This document shows, one piece after another, positions 49,130 to 62,335 of a stretch of DNA of 64,000 nt (position 1 is the first letter of the stretch; every line of letters starts with the position of its first letter). The position numbers and the translations under genes are program-made. The notes beneath the pieces were generated by a model. The model made no database searches. It was not told the DNA's origin and saw only the letters and a list, made by a program, of their open reading frames with translations. The stretch spans positions 57,896 to 121,895 of the forward strand of contig JAAEAF010002682.1 in the NCBI GenBank assembly GCA_011037195.1, written 5' to 3'. The DNA is from Triatoma infestans (taxonomy: Eukaryota > Arthropoda > Insecta > Hemiptera > Reduviidae).

Positions 49130-50021
49130 TTTGGTGTGAAACACTCACACGACTTTCTCTTACTCCATTAAATATAGTTTTATATACAAAATGACAAATT
49201 TGTTTTAAATTTCAAATTTCGCTCATATGTCCTAATATAAGGTGGTTCATACAGGTGGTAGGAAGGTGAATAGTGCTAACCCACCAACAGAAACTGGTAG
49301 AGAATGTTAAAGAACCCAATAATATTGAACAAATAAGATTTGAATTTTTTACGTCTCAAATTATACAAATAAAAAAAAAAATTTACAATAAAAGTGATAG
49401 AGTTTTGGAGCAGTACGTACTTAAAATCGACTTCCGGTTAACTGATTTTCTTCAAATTTAATTCTAGCAATGCTTCTAATGTAAATTAATGGAGAGGAAA
49501 TTGTACCAAAGTGGTACTTCAGTAGAAAGCTTAACGTAAGTGTCCCCTCCCCACCCCAGAAACCCACCAACAAAATAAATTTTCCCAGGAAAATATTTCA
49601 AATAAAAGTGATTACATATTTTTATGTATGCAGATAATTATAGAAAATTTAAAGAAATCGTTAGAGCCTTTTTCGTGAAACTCGGTAAAAAACTGAAAAA
49701 AGAAATAAATAAATAAATTAGTAAATTCAAACTCCTGGTTGATGGATTTTGCTCGATACTCTTGAATCAGACATGGTGCAACAGAATATCAAGATTAACT
49801 TCCTGCGATTTTTAGTTTGGATATACGTATTTTGTTCTCAAATATGTACACACATATGCACAAACCATACATGTATACACAGACCATACGCTAAAAACAA
49901 TTTTTACCATTCTTTAGAGACCTCCCAAACATGTATTTCTGGTGTGAATACTCAATTTTGAAATTTTTGACACAATTGCAATACGCTTCTCTTACTCCTA
50001 GTAAGAGAAATGAAAGTAAAA
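49130..50021 (+). mobile_element. family HT copy, nearly full length
   Basis: The 5' end is TTGGTGTGAAACACTCACAC then GACTTTCTCTTACTCC; the 3' end is CTCTTACTCCTAGTAAGAG then AAATGAAAGTAAAAA, with a perfect terminal hairpin. Internal blocks include CGACTTCCGGTTAACTG and a TACACACA-rich stretch near 49846-49880. Confidence 0.7.
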
Positions 50022-50870
50022 ATCTCAAATCCAAGATACTGGAATTTATCATTAAAATATTTTTTTTTTTTTTTGGAAAAGATGTTCCAAAAAAAAATGA
50101 TAGGTTTATTTTCTATGCAGCTAATATTTAAAATTTAAAGAAAATCACGCGCACCGTTTACGAGAAAATGCCAGAGAAACTTAAAAATCTATTCGGTAAA
50201 GTCACAATTTCCTCCTTAAGCGATATTTTACAAACTAGGGTAAAAAAACAAAAATAAACAACCGTTAAAACTGAAGTGCAACTTTTTTGAATGGTTTTCT
50301 TTGCTGGAAAACGGATTCAACACCTTTCTTTAATTATTGCATATTAGTGTACCCACACAAGCACATTCAGAGTTTCACTTTCATTTCAAATACTTTTCCA
50401 AAAAAAAAAAATTGATTCTAGAGAAATCTGGGGTTACTGCAATGATAAATAAGCTTTCGTTGGAAGTGTACAATTTAAAATGTACGGTTTTATCATCTAT
50501 ACAATATCACTGAACAACTTTCTGAAATTTTCCGAATTTCCTCAAAAAAAAAAAAAAAAAAATTATAGAAAGAATGATTTTTGAAAGATTCTTGGGGGGA
50601 AGCTAAGATATTAGATTTACCTTTAAACTAACGGTTAGCTTTTTATTGGGATTGATGGCAATGCTATCTGGCGGCCTACAATGTTGTCATAATCAGTTAG
50701 TTCTTATCTCTCCTAGAAACCAACAAGTCTAATGCAAGGTTCATCACAACCTATACAGTTACAGTAAGGCAAAAAAGAAAATTCAGTAAGCATTCCAAGT
50801 TTGTAGAAAATTCAACCTATAGAACTATAATAATTACGGTAAGAGAAAGTTGTGTGATTGCTTCATAACA
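50022..50870. repeat. degenerate family HT fragments
   Basis: Pieces in both orientations: TTAAAGAAAATCACGCGCAC near 50135 (plus) and a terminal GGTAAGAGAAAGTTGTGTGA near 50840 (minus). The order is scrambled and boundaries are unclear. Confidence 0.4.
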
Positions 50871-51637
50871 GATTCTATGTGGTTGAATGACCCAGAGAAC
50901 TTATCGATATTCCCAGGAATAATTAAATCTCGTTCAATGCCAATACCGCCAAGGTTAGAGCAAGAAGGTCAATATCAATTTATATGGAAAACCAATGAGA
51001 AATTTCTAATTCATTATAATAAATTTTCCTTTCTATTTGCGTTGAAAGTAATATAATATCTACAGTACTATAGATCTGTAACAGAAGAAAACGTTTTGCC
51101 AATTCATTAACCTTTTGGATCCATATTTTTCCCCAAGTAGAGGTGGAAAACACTTTCATGTTAATGATGTAAAGGTCTATGGCAGAACCCAAGCATTGAT
51201 CTTTTGCAGCAGTTATATTCACAATTTTGTGGGCGTATCATTCTTTCCCCTTCCATTTTTCTTTTTTTTTGTAGATTTATTAATAAAAGTGTAGGCGTTG
51301 AATGATAATAATTAAGTTGTATAAGATGGTTGATTGAACAAAACAGTTTTTTTCCCTAATTATTTCCGGAAAGACAAACAATAATCAGGAATTACTCAAA
51401 CGATTTCCTCTTACGGCCTCTCACAGTTCTGTCAGAAAAATTTTCTGGAAAGTGGGAAAAATTCTACTAAACGTTTAGTGACCCTTAACTTTCACCAGGT
51501 AGTGCACAGTACTTATTCTGCTGAGGCATATATAAGGAACTATAATCTCTTTGCTGCGTCAACCCCGTTAAAATCATATTAAAGGAATCATGTTAAAGAA
51601 TTTGAAAATCTTTGATATTATTTCTAAGAAAAAAAAA
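50871..51637. other. no gene seen
   Basis: Two short opposing ORFs near 50850-51222 have no motif or codon evidence of being real. Confidence 0.4.
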
Positions 51638-52583
51638 TCTGGTGTTCGAAAAAAAAAAATCGTCGGAAACTGAAAAAACTGTTCAGTAAAAGCGCACTTC
51701 CGGTTTACAAATTTCCTTGAAAATCGGCAATTTTGGTTATCTATTTATTTCTCATTAATTTTGTTTGGATGGCAGAATTGTATAATCAAATATGATAGCA
51801 ATTTAGAGGAAGCTGTAACCCCACCCCTCCCCTAAAAGTGCCGTTAAATGAATTTTCCCAGAGGAATGTTTTAAATAAAAGATATAGATCTTTGCATGTT
51901 TAGTTTATATACGAAGTTTCAAGAAAATCGTCTGAGACATTGTTGAGAAAATCACGAAAAAGTGAAGAAATCATTTAGTAAAGTGTTAAAATAAACGCAC
52001 TTCCGGTTATCCGATTTTTTCAAATTCGAAATTTCAACAACATATTTAATTCTAATTAACACTATTAAGAAGGCAGAATTGTCTAATAAACTGAAAGAGC
52101 ACTTTAGATGAAAACTTAAGCCCGCCCCTCCCCCGGAAGTGCCGTTAAATGAATTTTTCCGGAGAAATGTGTCAAATAAAAGTTGTAGGTCTTTGTATAT
52201 GTAGTTGATACACTAAGTTTAAAGAAAATCGTCGGAGCCATTTGTGAGAAAAACGGAAAAATTAAAAAAAAAACAACAAGTCAAGTGGTACTGTTGAGGA
52301 ATTTTGACCCATAACCACTGTCAGATCCCATGGTGATACTTAAACGGAATATCAAGTTTCAACTTTCTACGGTTTTTCATTTTTGAGCTATGCTGTTCAC
52401 TTACCAACATACATACACACACACACACACACACACCCACACAGAGGCACACACTCACCATTTGCTAAAAACCACTTTTTTGATCTCAGGGGACCTCAAA
52501 ACGGATATTTCCGGTGAAAACTCGATAACGAAAATTTGATACGATTACAATACTTCCTCTTACTAGGAGTAACAGGAAGTAAA
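51638..52583 (+). mobile_element. family HT copy lacking its 5' tip
   Basis: Nearly collinear with the copy at 3446-4440, including three CTTCCGG-type units (third degenerate), the ACGGAATATCAAGTTT block, a (CA)n tract at 52411-52445 and a GATACGATTACAATACTTCC end. The 5' terminal ACTTTCTCTTACTCC is missing. Confidence 0.7.
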
Positions 52584-53130
52584 AACGAAAAATAAAAAGT
52601 CTCACTTCCGGTTTAGCGTATTTTTTTTTCTTCAAACAAGATATTTTTATCTTAGCAATGTCAATTCTGATGTTGTTAGAGTGGATCAAGAAATCTAGAT
52701 CGGAATGGAAAAGTAATTCTTAAGAAAAAAGAAAAGTTAATTATTTGAAATGAATAAGTTAGCTTCGAATAGTAAGTTTACAAAAAAAACAAACTTATAA
52801 ACAAAAACAAAGCGATTGTTGAGGATAACATGACAACAAAACAGGAAACCTTACACATATAAACCAATTCATAAGTGCATATAGACAAAAGAAACATTAT
52901 AAGTAACAACGGGGCCTATACACGAAAAACCATCTACATTAAGGTTTGTCAATTTAACAGAATATTTTAATCAGTACCAACAAAATGGCAGAATATGATC
53001 CAAGCGAAATATATTTGATACTAACCAGTGAGAATGCAAGACATAAAAGTTATGCGGGTTTAGTAGAAGTTATTACAAATTCTCCAAATACAATCATCTC
53101 AAAGCGTCGTATTTAACATATTTAATTAAT

Positions 53131-53651
53131 ATTGTAAAATGGATGATGCGGTTCGTTCGCAAAAAAAACAACTCTTTTTTCAAATTTTCACCGACGTTTC
53201 GGCAAATTTACCGACGCCTTCTTCCTAGGGTCTGTACAAAGGTTACAAAGCAAATAAAGAATACACAAAATATACAAAAATATAGCCCTCCTAGCCCTTT
53301 ATAAACCTCAACACACCTTGTAAGTAAGTACATTTATTAACTTAAACTTTCATATATTACAGTTTTATGTATCACTTGATTTTTTAAATTTTAATAGTTG
53401 AGATGTAGTTGGATTCTTATGTTTTTTTCTGCAATAATAGCAGCAATAGTTTAAAATAAATTTCAATTTGCTATATATAATACTTTTAATGATTTATTTA
53501 GTTTTTTAAATATTTAGTTTATTTATTATTTTTTTTATATTTTTGTGTATCCTTTATTTGCTTTATAACCTTCGTACCAGACCCTGAAGAAGGCACTAAT
53601 TTTGTCGGTGGAAATTTTTTTTTGTGACCGAACTTTAACATCCATTTTACA
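53131..53651. mobile_element. foldback element F5 with degenerate hammerhead-like motif
   Basis: Long inverted arms (about 53131-53290 and 53535-53651) share TGTAAAATGGATG, GCAAATAAAG and the motif CTGAAGAAGGC...GTCGG...GAAA. The right arm (53584 on, plus strand) retains CCCTGAAGAAGGC but has GGAAAT instead of GAAAC. The left arm (53194-53230, minus strand) keeps GAAACGTCGG but has a damaged CTGAAGA. So each arm preserves half of the core. Confidence 0.6.
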
Positions 53652-53940
53652 ACATCAAATACAGCGGTCGTAACGAACATCAAAAATCAATATTCATCTT
53701 TACAATAATTAATAAATTTAAATAGCCTCCCAACTTTCGTTATCTCTATCCTTAAACATCTGTCATCAAAATATTAGGCTGAAATAATTTGTTAATTTAA
53801 CACAGCGGAAAATTGTTTCTTCAGTTTCACAAATACTAGCTGTTATTATTTTCTTTTTTTTAATGTCTGATATGAACATAATGACATGTGCACATAATAT
53901 GTGCGACATTATTCAATAATAATGTCTTTCAAGTTTACTG

Positions 53941-54975
53941 AAACAGTTTGTTAATAGGAGTAAGTCTCGCTCCACTGGCGTTTTAGTCGGCAGGGAGGGC
54001 TACTGGAATGTGGGAAGAGGTCAAGTGTAGGATGAGAAGATTAGGATGAAGGAGGAGAGATTCTTGGAATATGTTGTAACGGGAAGGTATCATTTCTTTG
54101 CCGAAAGGGATCTTTAGGGCATTGTGTAAGGTCAGGTTGGATATATATTATAGAGCTTGGGTGGTATCGCGAAGAATTTTGGATTGTAGGAACTGGATTC
54201 TTTTTGAATTGGTTCTCGTGGTAGAGTCCCAGACTTCAACACCGTAAGTCCAAATTAGTCGTAAAGTTGTGTTGTATATTAGTAATTTGATGTTTAATGA
54301 GAGTTTGGAACGTTTATCTAGTAGTCTAAGAAGAAGTCTGTCTCGAGTGTTTAGCTTTAGCCGTTTTTGTCTAGTATGAAAGTTCCACGTGAGCCATTTA
54401 TCCAAGCATTTCACGATGTCTGCAATAGGGATGAGAGGTTGTTGTAGTGTAGCTCAGATTGGTCCTGAAAATGGATGACGCTGTAGCAGTGTCGTGCCTG
54501 TACTCCACCGTCAGTGACAAAGTTGGTTTTTAAGCTGGTTGTTAATCATTGTTGTAGTTTTTTTAATTGCAATGTTGTTAATTATTTAGCTTATTTCATA
54601 GTAATATTATATCTTGAAGAGGGTCGCGGCGATGAGCGCAGAAGGGTCTGGGCGAGAGCCCGCCTGGAGCCGTCGCTGGTGTAGATCTTGGTGATAGGTA
54701 GTAGCAAATTCAGAACAACTTCCTCGGACAAGTATAAACGTTACATTGGTGCTCTTACTTTCATTAATTTTAACTTTCCACAGTTTACAGCATAATTCTA
54801 CTTCATTTAAGCGATTTTGGGGGTCGTAGATGACGGATTGGGGATCTGGATCGAAAGAAAGGAAAGCTGGGTCATCTGCAAATGAGGCGGAGGTTGTGGG
54901 CGGTGAATGTGGGAGGTCGCATGTGTAGCAGACGGCCCAGAAGTGGAAATCTTGGGAAATTCAAACTATGTACAC
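53941..54975 (-). pseudogene. Jockey-like LINE reverse transcriptase fragment
   Basis: Minus-strand blocks in order: CYTCDLPHSPPTTSASFADD (RT catalytic FADD at about 54880), PAFLSFDPDPQ, NESKSTNVTFIL, KCLDKWLTWNFHTRQKR, RLIWTYGVEVWDS, KRIQFLQSKILRD, IPFGKEMIPSRYN and RLKRQWSETY. This is the order of the RT palm, thumb and C-terminal tail of Jockey-type elements. Stops, frameshifts and an interruption of about 90-150 bases near 54480-54650 break it. The endonuclease and 5' part are absent. Confidence 0.75.
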
Positions 54976-55609
54976 CAATTAGATATAATCAACAGGATGT
55001 GAACGTATTGAAAAAATTTTTCTTTTTTCAGTTTTAGCGATTATTTTGAGAAAGGCCGTAGCGATTTTCTTTAACTGTACAATAAAGGCATGCTTGAAAA
55101 ACATTGTTATCGTAAGGAAAAAAGATTCAGATAAATTCTGAGGGAGCGGCGGCAATAGCCCTGCCAATAAATCGCTATTTCAGTATTTCACAGTACAGCG
55201 CCATCATTTTGGATAACTAAACATTTGGCAAAAATGCCAACTTTATGGAAAATTTGTTAATTAGAAGTATGAGAACTGCAGTAATGAAAAATCGCAAACA
55301 ATTTTTTATTTACTAAATTAAGCCGTACTAATGAGAATGTATTTATCTTTTTCCACTCTGAATAAATAAAATAAAATGTGCATCTATAAAAACGACCTTT
55401 AAACTATCTAACAGGTTTTCTGACCTAATCGAACACACATCTCGATATAAAACTTTTCATCGCACCAGTAGATACCTAATGACAGTGTGCCAGTTTCTGC
55501 AGTGCGGGGTTTTAAATCGATATTCTATTACGGTTTTCTATAACATCGTTTGGGTCTTTTTATATGTTATATATGTATATATATTTTTCAATATTAATAA
55601 TTGATAGTT
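54976..55609. other. no gene seen
   Basis: AT-rich interval, HT-like traces only near its left end. Confidence 0.4.
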
Positions 55610-56101
55610 GCAAAGTCGCAGTTCTGGTCAACCGTTTTTCTTCAAATTTAGAATTCTACCAACGCTTGTAATATACATTAATATTAATAAGTGTCAGAAC
55701 CATATACTGTGCTGAAGTGGTTCAAAATCAAATTTCTCCGGAAAATGTTCCAAATAAATGTGATCGATACTTATGTACGCGTAGTCAGTTTTACAAAGTT
55801 AAAAGAAAAACGGTTTACCATCAAAAGAAAATCGCGTAAAACGAAAAATAAAACACTCAGTAAAGTTACACTTCCGGTGACGTATTTCGCCTCCCCCTCC
55901 AAAAAACGGAAATACGAAGATGGTACTTACTGTGATTTTTCTGTTTTTGAGATATTGTGGTTATACAGGCTAAGTTGATAAACATGTTTTATTAATACTC
56001 AAGGAATCTCAAAACATTTATTTCAGTTGAAAACTCATTTTAACAAATTTTGACACTATTGCAATACTTCCGGTTATCAGGAATAAGAAAGAAGTAAAAA
56101 T
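55610..56101 (+). mobile_element. family HT 3' half, diverged
   Basis: Blocks TTCTTCAAATTTAGAATTCT, ACACTTCCGGTGACGTATT and TTTTGACACTATTGCAATAC lead to a degenerate end, CAGGAATAAGAAAGAAGTAA. The microsatellite is lost. Confidence 0.55.
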
Positions 56102-56696
56102 ACAAAAATTAATAGTCACTTTAAAGCTATCAGTCATTTGTATAATAAACCGAGGGTGACTAGTTGACCTCAAATCTGAAAATCAAATAAAACCCATGGG
56201 TTTAGTTCACATTTAATTGAACACACTAACGGCCTATGTTTGTGAAAACAGAATGAGGTCACCATTATGGATTAGTTAATGTGGTAGACTGTGTGCGAGA
56301 GATGAGGTCATTCTCTGATGTTTGATCTGAAACTTGATATATATATATAACTTTATTTAATTATCCATTAGAGTAATAAAAATTGGACAAAGTCACGTAT
56401 CATTAAAAGATTAAATGGAATTTTCTAAGGTGTTCTGTGTTTTACTGCATCATTCCACCAGAAAGACCTGCTAATGTATTATTTTATGATATAATAAAAT
56501 AAGATTTAATTACATTACTTCAATAATGATTTTTACTTTTCATTTTATTTTCTTTAAATTTTATTATTATAGTACTGACTTTCTTCATTACATTTATTTG
56601 ATTACTAAGTGAATTTGAGCATTAATTTTCGTTTCTGAATTATGTTTTTAAAAAACTTAAGACAGTCATAATACATAAAAGTCACGCTTAAATTAT

Positions 56697-56843
56697 GACT
56701 TTCTCTTACTCCTAGTTAGAGGAAGTATTGTAATCGTGTCAAATTTTCGATATCCAGTTTTTACCAGAAATAAACGTTTTGAGGTCCTCTGAATCCAAAA
56801 AAAAAAGTGGTTTTTAGAAAACTGTGAACTGTATGTGTGTGTG

Positions 56844-56897
<54 letters not shown>

Positions 56898-57557
56898 GAC
56901 AGCGTAGCTCAAAAACTAAAAATATAGAAAGTACAAACTTGATATTTAGTTTATGAACCTGAAAGTAAGGTTTTGAACAAAATAGGTTAACCGGAAATAA
57001 CACTTTATTGAATTTTTTCTCCACTTTTTTGCGATTTTCTTTAAATTTAGTATATAAACAGTAAAACGTTCATTTGAAACATTTCATCGGGAAAAATTCA
57101 TTTACGGCGGCTTTTGGACATTACTTCACAGGGTGATGTGTTTTCCTATGAAGTGCTATTTCAGTTTATTATACAATTCTATCATTTAAATAATATAAAT
57201 TAGAATTAAATATATTCTTGAAATTCCGAGCTTGAAGAAAATTGGATTACCGAAAGTGCGTTTTTACTGAAAAGTATTTTTCAGGGTAAAAATCATTAAG
57301 GAGGGTTTCGGTGGAGGGGTAGGGTTATGTTTTCCTCTAAAGTGCTATCTTAGTTAATTGTACAATTCTACCACCCAAACAGAATTAATTAGAAATAAAT
57401 AGATGGCCAAAATTTTGATTTTCAAGGAAATATGTAAACCGGAAAAAGGGCGTCTTTATTGAACAGTTTTTTCAGTTTTTGCGATTTTCTCCATAAAAAC
57501 ACCGACGAATTTCATTGAATTTGATATTACTAACTATAAAATTTGTTTATTGCAATT
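56697..57557 (-). mobile_element. family HT copy, inverted, interrupted by a SINE
   Basis: It begins ACTTTCTCTTACTCCTAG then TTAGAGGAAGTATTGTAATC, has a long (TG)n tract at 56834-56890, and carries CGGAAATAACACTTTATTG, AAAGTGCGTTTTTACTG and CGGAAAAAGGGCGTC unit boundaries. The right end stops at 57557, exactly where a SINE begins, so its 5' terminus is missing. Confidence 0.65.
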
Positions 57558-57735
57558 TTTTTTTCGTCTTAACGTCCAACTACCACAAATTAGATGTCGT
57601 GACGGAAGGGAGAGAAGCATTTATTTTTCATTAATATTTTCTGAAGGAATATAAAATTTAGCAGTTCGCGGGACTCGAACTGGGGACCTTACAGTTACAA
57701 GTCCATGCTCATAACCACTAAACCAACACCCAAGA
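57558..57735 (-). mobile_element. tRNA-derived SINE of a second family
   Basis: On the minus strand: GGGTGTTGGTTTAGTGGTTA with an A-box-like segment (57715-57725) and B box GTTCGAGTCC (57671-57680), then an AT-rich body, ACATCTAATTTGTGGTAGTT, GGACGTTAAGACG and a short A tail at 57558-57566. The tRNA-like head lacks acceptor-stem pairing, so it is not a functional tRNA gene. The body and tail differ from the SINEs at 17.8 and 26.5 kb. Confidence 0.65.
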
Positions 57736-58263
57736 TACAAGAATTCGTTTGAAGCACTGTTTTTCTATACTAATAATGTAACCACATTTATTAACACAAT
57801 ACCTGCTATTTACTGACATCTAACACGCACCTTCAACTTAATATTTATGTTTGGGGCCTAATGTTTGAATAAAAATTTTTATTATTGTAATTATTGCTTT
57901 AAAGGAAAGTCGTGTGCTTTTTTTTTTTTTTTTTTTTATAAAACATTACAGACTTTTGTTGTTATTAATTTTATTAACATAAAAAAATGAGAGGGGAAAA
58001 ATGATAGTTTAAAATAAACAACAAGAAACATGTAATGATTCTCCATTTAAACAAAACAAGAGAAAACAAAAACAGCAAAATAAAGTGATTAAGTTATAAG
58101 AGTCTTCCCTTAAACTGCTACAGCGTTTGGTAAAACTAATGTAAAACATTCTGGCGCCAAAACTGATCAATGTGTCATTTACTTTCTACTTTTATCGCTT
58201 TATATTAAATACAAACTAAAATAAAAATAAGTATTTAGTTGTATCAATGTCTTTCTTTAATTT
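57736..58263. other. no gene seen
   Basis: AT-rich, with a long T run near 57920-57937. Confidence 0.4.
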
Positions 58264-58857
58264 TTTACTTTCCTATTAACAGGAAGTTTTGCGATCGTCA
58301 GATTTTCGAAATTGAGTTTTCACCGGAAATACATGTCTTGAGGTTCCTTGAATATGAAAAAAAAAAAATTGTTTAGCTAATGTTCTGAATTTGTGTGTAT
58401 GTGTGAGGAGAAAATAACTCTAAAACGAAAAATGGCAGAATTTTTCAGTTTTCTGCTATTTTCTCTAAAAACAACTCCAACTTTCTTTCTTTAAACTAAG
58501 AATTTGAATTACACACATAAAGGCCAACAACTTTTATTTCAAATATTTCTCCGAGTAAAGTCATTTAAGGGGGATTCTGGGCGGTTTGGGGGTGGGGTTA
58601 TGTTTTCCTCTAAAGTGTTATCTTACGTGATCATACAATTTTCTATCATCTAAACAAAATTAATTAAAAACAAAATAAATGGCCAAACTTGCAATTTTTC
58701 ATGAAAATTAGTAAACCGGAAATGCGTTTTTACTGAACAATTTTGCCAGTTTTCGCATGTTTTTTTTTTCCATTTAAACACGAATGAATTTCAGTATACT
58801 ATTTATAAAATTTGTCAATTGCAGTAAGAGAAAGTTGTGTGAGTGTTTCATACCAGT
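58264..58857 (-). mobile_element. family HT copy, inverted, internally shortened
   Basis: Both ends are recognisable: TTTACTTTCCTATTAACAGG at the left and GCAGTAAGAGAAAGTTGTGT with GAGTGTTTCATACCAG at the right. At about 594 bases it lacks roughly one internal unit and a half relative to the full copies. Confidence 0.65.
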
Positions 58858-59859
58858 TTTTTTTATTTTATTTTATAATATATAATGTTATTTTTTACAT
58901 TAAAAATTTTAAATTATAATGAAAAGTTTTTTGTTGATGAAAAGACCATGGAAAGTGTTAGATTTTTTTCCTCACTAAGAGTTAAATATAGTCATTTCCT
59001 TTCAACAATAGTTTAAAAAAAAAATATCATGCACTCCTATATTTTTTTTTTTAAGAATAGTAGTCACGGAAAGCATTTTCACTAGAGCAAGAATAAGCAG
59101 GCGAATGTATTTGTAGCAGTAGAAAAGTTGGAAAAAAGAATACACTGAAGGGGAAAAACATGCTCTAGATTTTACACAGTTGAAATTTTCAAGAGATACA
59201 ATGACGTAACCTGTATATGAGATTCTCAGTATAACCAGTGAGGTAGGTATTTTCTTTCTCTATTACATTTTTTTTTTTTTGCTAAACTTTACATTTTGAT
59301 TTTCATTTTAAAACAAGTCTTTTTCATTTTATATACATGTATATGCGTGTGTCTGTCTGTGAATGTGTTTACAGTAAAAGATATCTGCATTATGTTTCTA
59401 AGATTAGAGTCAAGACAAATAATACTTTCAATTACTTCAAGAGATGTTTTCTGTTGGGTAAACTTTGTTTCTTCTCTTTGCAGAAAGTATTGTGACGTAT
59501 AATTTATAATAAATCGAAAATAATTTCGATTTTGAGGTTTGCTGGTTTCACAGCATTTAGATTATGAAATTTTTCATTAGTCCAGCATATCGTATTTATA
59601 AGGCATTAACTGAAGCTATTTTTCATAAATTTAAAAACGTTTTCTTGATAATATTTTAAAATAATAGCGAATATGATGAAGACACGGGACATGTTATATC
59701 CGGTGTGAATAATTTAAAAAAAAACTAAGGCATTAAGATATTTCCTAGTTACACTTTTTGAAACAATGTTAATGTAAACTATTCAATTGTAAGCACTTTT
59801 CAATTTTGTTTTTCGATAAAAATCACCAAAAAGTGTTGTTTTTTTTTAAAAAAAGAAAA
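58858..59859. other. no gene seen
   Basis: AT-rich interval; a short ORF at 59296-59502 has no support. Confidence 0.4.
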
Positions 59860-60030
59860 AGAAAAGTAGAAACGTCAGTAAAAAGAACTCTTACATTAGC
59901 TGATTTTGATGAAAATCTTCGCATCAGATTCTGGTGGTACCTGAATGCAATATCCGGTTTGAGCATACAGCGATTATTTTTCATTTTTGAAAGACTTTTC
60001 GTCATAAACGCGTGACAAACACAGATCTCC
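59860..60030 (+). repeat. family HT fragment
   Basis: Weak blocks: TTGATGAAAATCTTCGCATC, GGTGGTACCTGAATGCAATA and TTTTCATTTTTGAAAGACTT follow the HT order just before its microsatellite. Adjacent to the next, opposite-facing copy. Confidence 0.4.
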
Positions 60031-60040
60031 GCTAAAACCT

Positions 60041-61057
60041 TTTTTACTTTCTCCTACTCCTAGTAAGAGGAAGTATTGTAATCGTGTCAAATTTTCGATA
60101 TCGAGTTTTCACCGGAAATATCCGTTTTGAGGTCCCCTAATCCAAAAAATGGTTTTCAGCAAATGGTGTGTGTAAGTCCAGCATATCGTGTGTGTAAGAA
60201 CAGCATATCGTGTGTGTAAGAACAGCATAGCTCAAAAACGAAAAACCTAGAAAGTTAAAAACTTGATATTCCGTTTAGATATTACCATGGGATCTGACGG
60301 TATGTTATCTGTCAAAATTCCACAACCGGAAGTACCACTTTACTAGTTGATTTTTTTACTTTTTTGCAATTTTCTCAAAAATGGTTCAGACGAATTTTTT
60401 TTTAACTTGTTATACCAACTACACATACTAGGAGCTACAACTTTTATTTGAAACATTTCTCTGGGAAAATCCATTTAAGGGCACTTATTTGGGAGGGGTG
60501 GGGTTAGGTTTTTATCTAAAGTGCTATTTCAGTTTATTAGACAATTCTGTCATCTAAATAGTGTTAATTAGAATTAAATATGTTGTTGAAATTCCAAGTT
60601 TGATTAATATCGGATGACCGGAAGTGCGTTTACTTTACCACTTTACTAAATTATTTTTTCACTTTTTCGCAATTTTCTCAAAAATGGCTCCGACGATTTT
60701 CTTGAAACTTCATATATGAACTAATCATACAATGATCTACAACTTTTATTTTAAAACATTTCTCTGGAAAAATTCATTTAACGGCACTTTTAAGGAAAGT
60801 GTGGGGTTACGTTTTTCACTAAAGGCTATTACAGTTGATTATAAAATTATATCATCCAAACAAAATTAACTAGAAATAAACAGATGGGCAAACTTGTGAG
60901 TTTCAAGAAAATTAGTAAACCGGAAGTGCGCTTTTACTGAACAGTTTTTTCAGTTTTCGACGAATTTCATTAAATTTAATACACAAACTATAAAATTTGT
61001 CAATTATAATTTTGAGTACTGGAGTAAGGAAAGTTGTGTGAGTGTTTCACTCCAGAT
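60041..61057 (-). mobile_element. family HT copy, inverted, full length
   Basis: About 1,017 bases. The left end is TTTACTTTCTCCTACTCCTA then GTAAGAGGAAGTATTG; the right end is GGAGTAAGGAAAGTTGTGTG then AGTGTTTCACTCCAG. Three CCGGAAGT boundaries (about 60326, 60618 and 60919) mark the ~300-bp units. In place of (CA)n there is a 25-bp tandem repeat, TGTGTAAGAACAGCATATCG type, at about 60165-60232. Confidence 0.75.
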
Positions 61058-62335
61058 TTTTTGTTATCGTATTCAGTGGATCACAAAACATGTATTTCCG
61101 GTGAAAACTCCATTTCGAAAATGTTCAGATAATATTCCAAATCTAAAGAAAATCCGTTGTAGTTATTTGCAAGAAAAACCGTAAAATGCTGGAAAAAACA
61201 CGCATCTAACAGGCCAAACATTTTCTTTCTATACGTATTCGTACAAATATTTTTTTACAATAGCTAAAAGTAACCAGATTTGTCCAATATTCCGTGACAG
61301 AACTGCTGTTTATAAGAGATTCTGATTATAAATAATTATTAGGGAAAAAAAATCCTGGACTACTGGCATAGTTCCCATTAACGATACCATAACTCCAAAT
61401 AATTTTAATTTGAATAGATTAATTAAAAAATTTGTGATAAGAAGTAAGACTGCTAATGAATAACGTATATTTTGTTTCTTTCGTTTGTCTGCCAAAGTTA
61501 TATAAAAAGTTCATTATTTTATTTATTTAGATTTTCTACACTAGCGACCCCATACTGTCTTTATTACAGTAGCGGATTTTCTACAGTCTTTAAAAATCTT
61601 CTTATAGCCGGGAGGGGGGATTTCTCCATCTCTGTACCAGAAGCATATTTTAGCCACTTTTTTATCCCTCTTATCTCGCCAGCTTGTCAGATTATTTTTT
61701 TTTTTTTTTGCTTTTATATTCAATGTAGCTAAGTTGGAGCTTTTATCACTTCAAGGACCAAGGAAGCTACCCCTATTAGTTATATAAGGGACTGAAGTAT
61801 GGTACAATGAATGATAGAGGGGGGGAAGCACAAAATCTTTTTATAAATTCACTGATAATGACGATAAAACATAAATGATAAATGTAAAAAAAAAAAAACA
61901 AAAAAAAAACATAACATTAACCTCGTAACAGTAGATAAACGTTTTCAGAAGAACATTAAGTGGTGTGGGTAATAAGGGGCAGACGGAAAGTGTTTTTCTT
62001 TTTTAATCGATATTTAATAGTTGTAGTATACAGGCTTGCAAGGGTTACAACTATATAACATGTAAGGGCTCTCTCACTAGTCCTATACTCTAGTTTTTAT
62101 CGCAGTATGTTGGCAGAACTGATTCACTCACTGAGTGAAGTAGTAAAAAAAAAAGCCTTTGCGTGTAGTTTTCCTAGTTTTCCAAACTTTTAACTTTTTA
62201 GTTTTATTGTTTTTTTTTTTAATATATATACTATCATACAGGTTTATATGAATTTTTTTTTTTTTTTACTAAACCTAATTATTTCTTTAAAGAAACAGAA
62301 CCAGAATGGTTTTTTATTACTATTTATAGTTTTGT
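61058..62335. other. no gene recognised
   Basis: AT-rich with long A/T runs. Opposing ORFs at 61472-61732 are low-confidence and unspliced. Confidence 0.4.

Noticed and set aside
57660..57735. Possible tRNA gene on the minus strand (A and B boxes present)
   Set aside because: The acceptor ends do not pair and the TPsiC stem is broken; it continues into a SINE body with an A tail.
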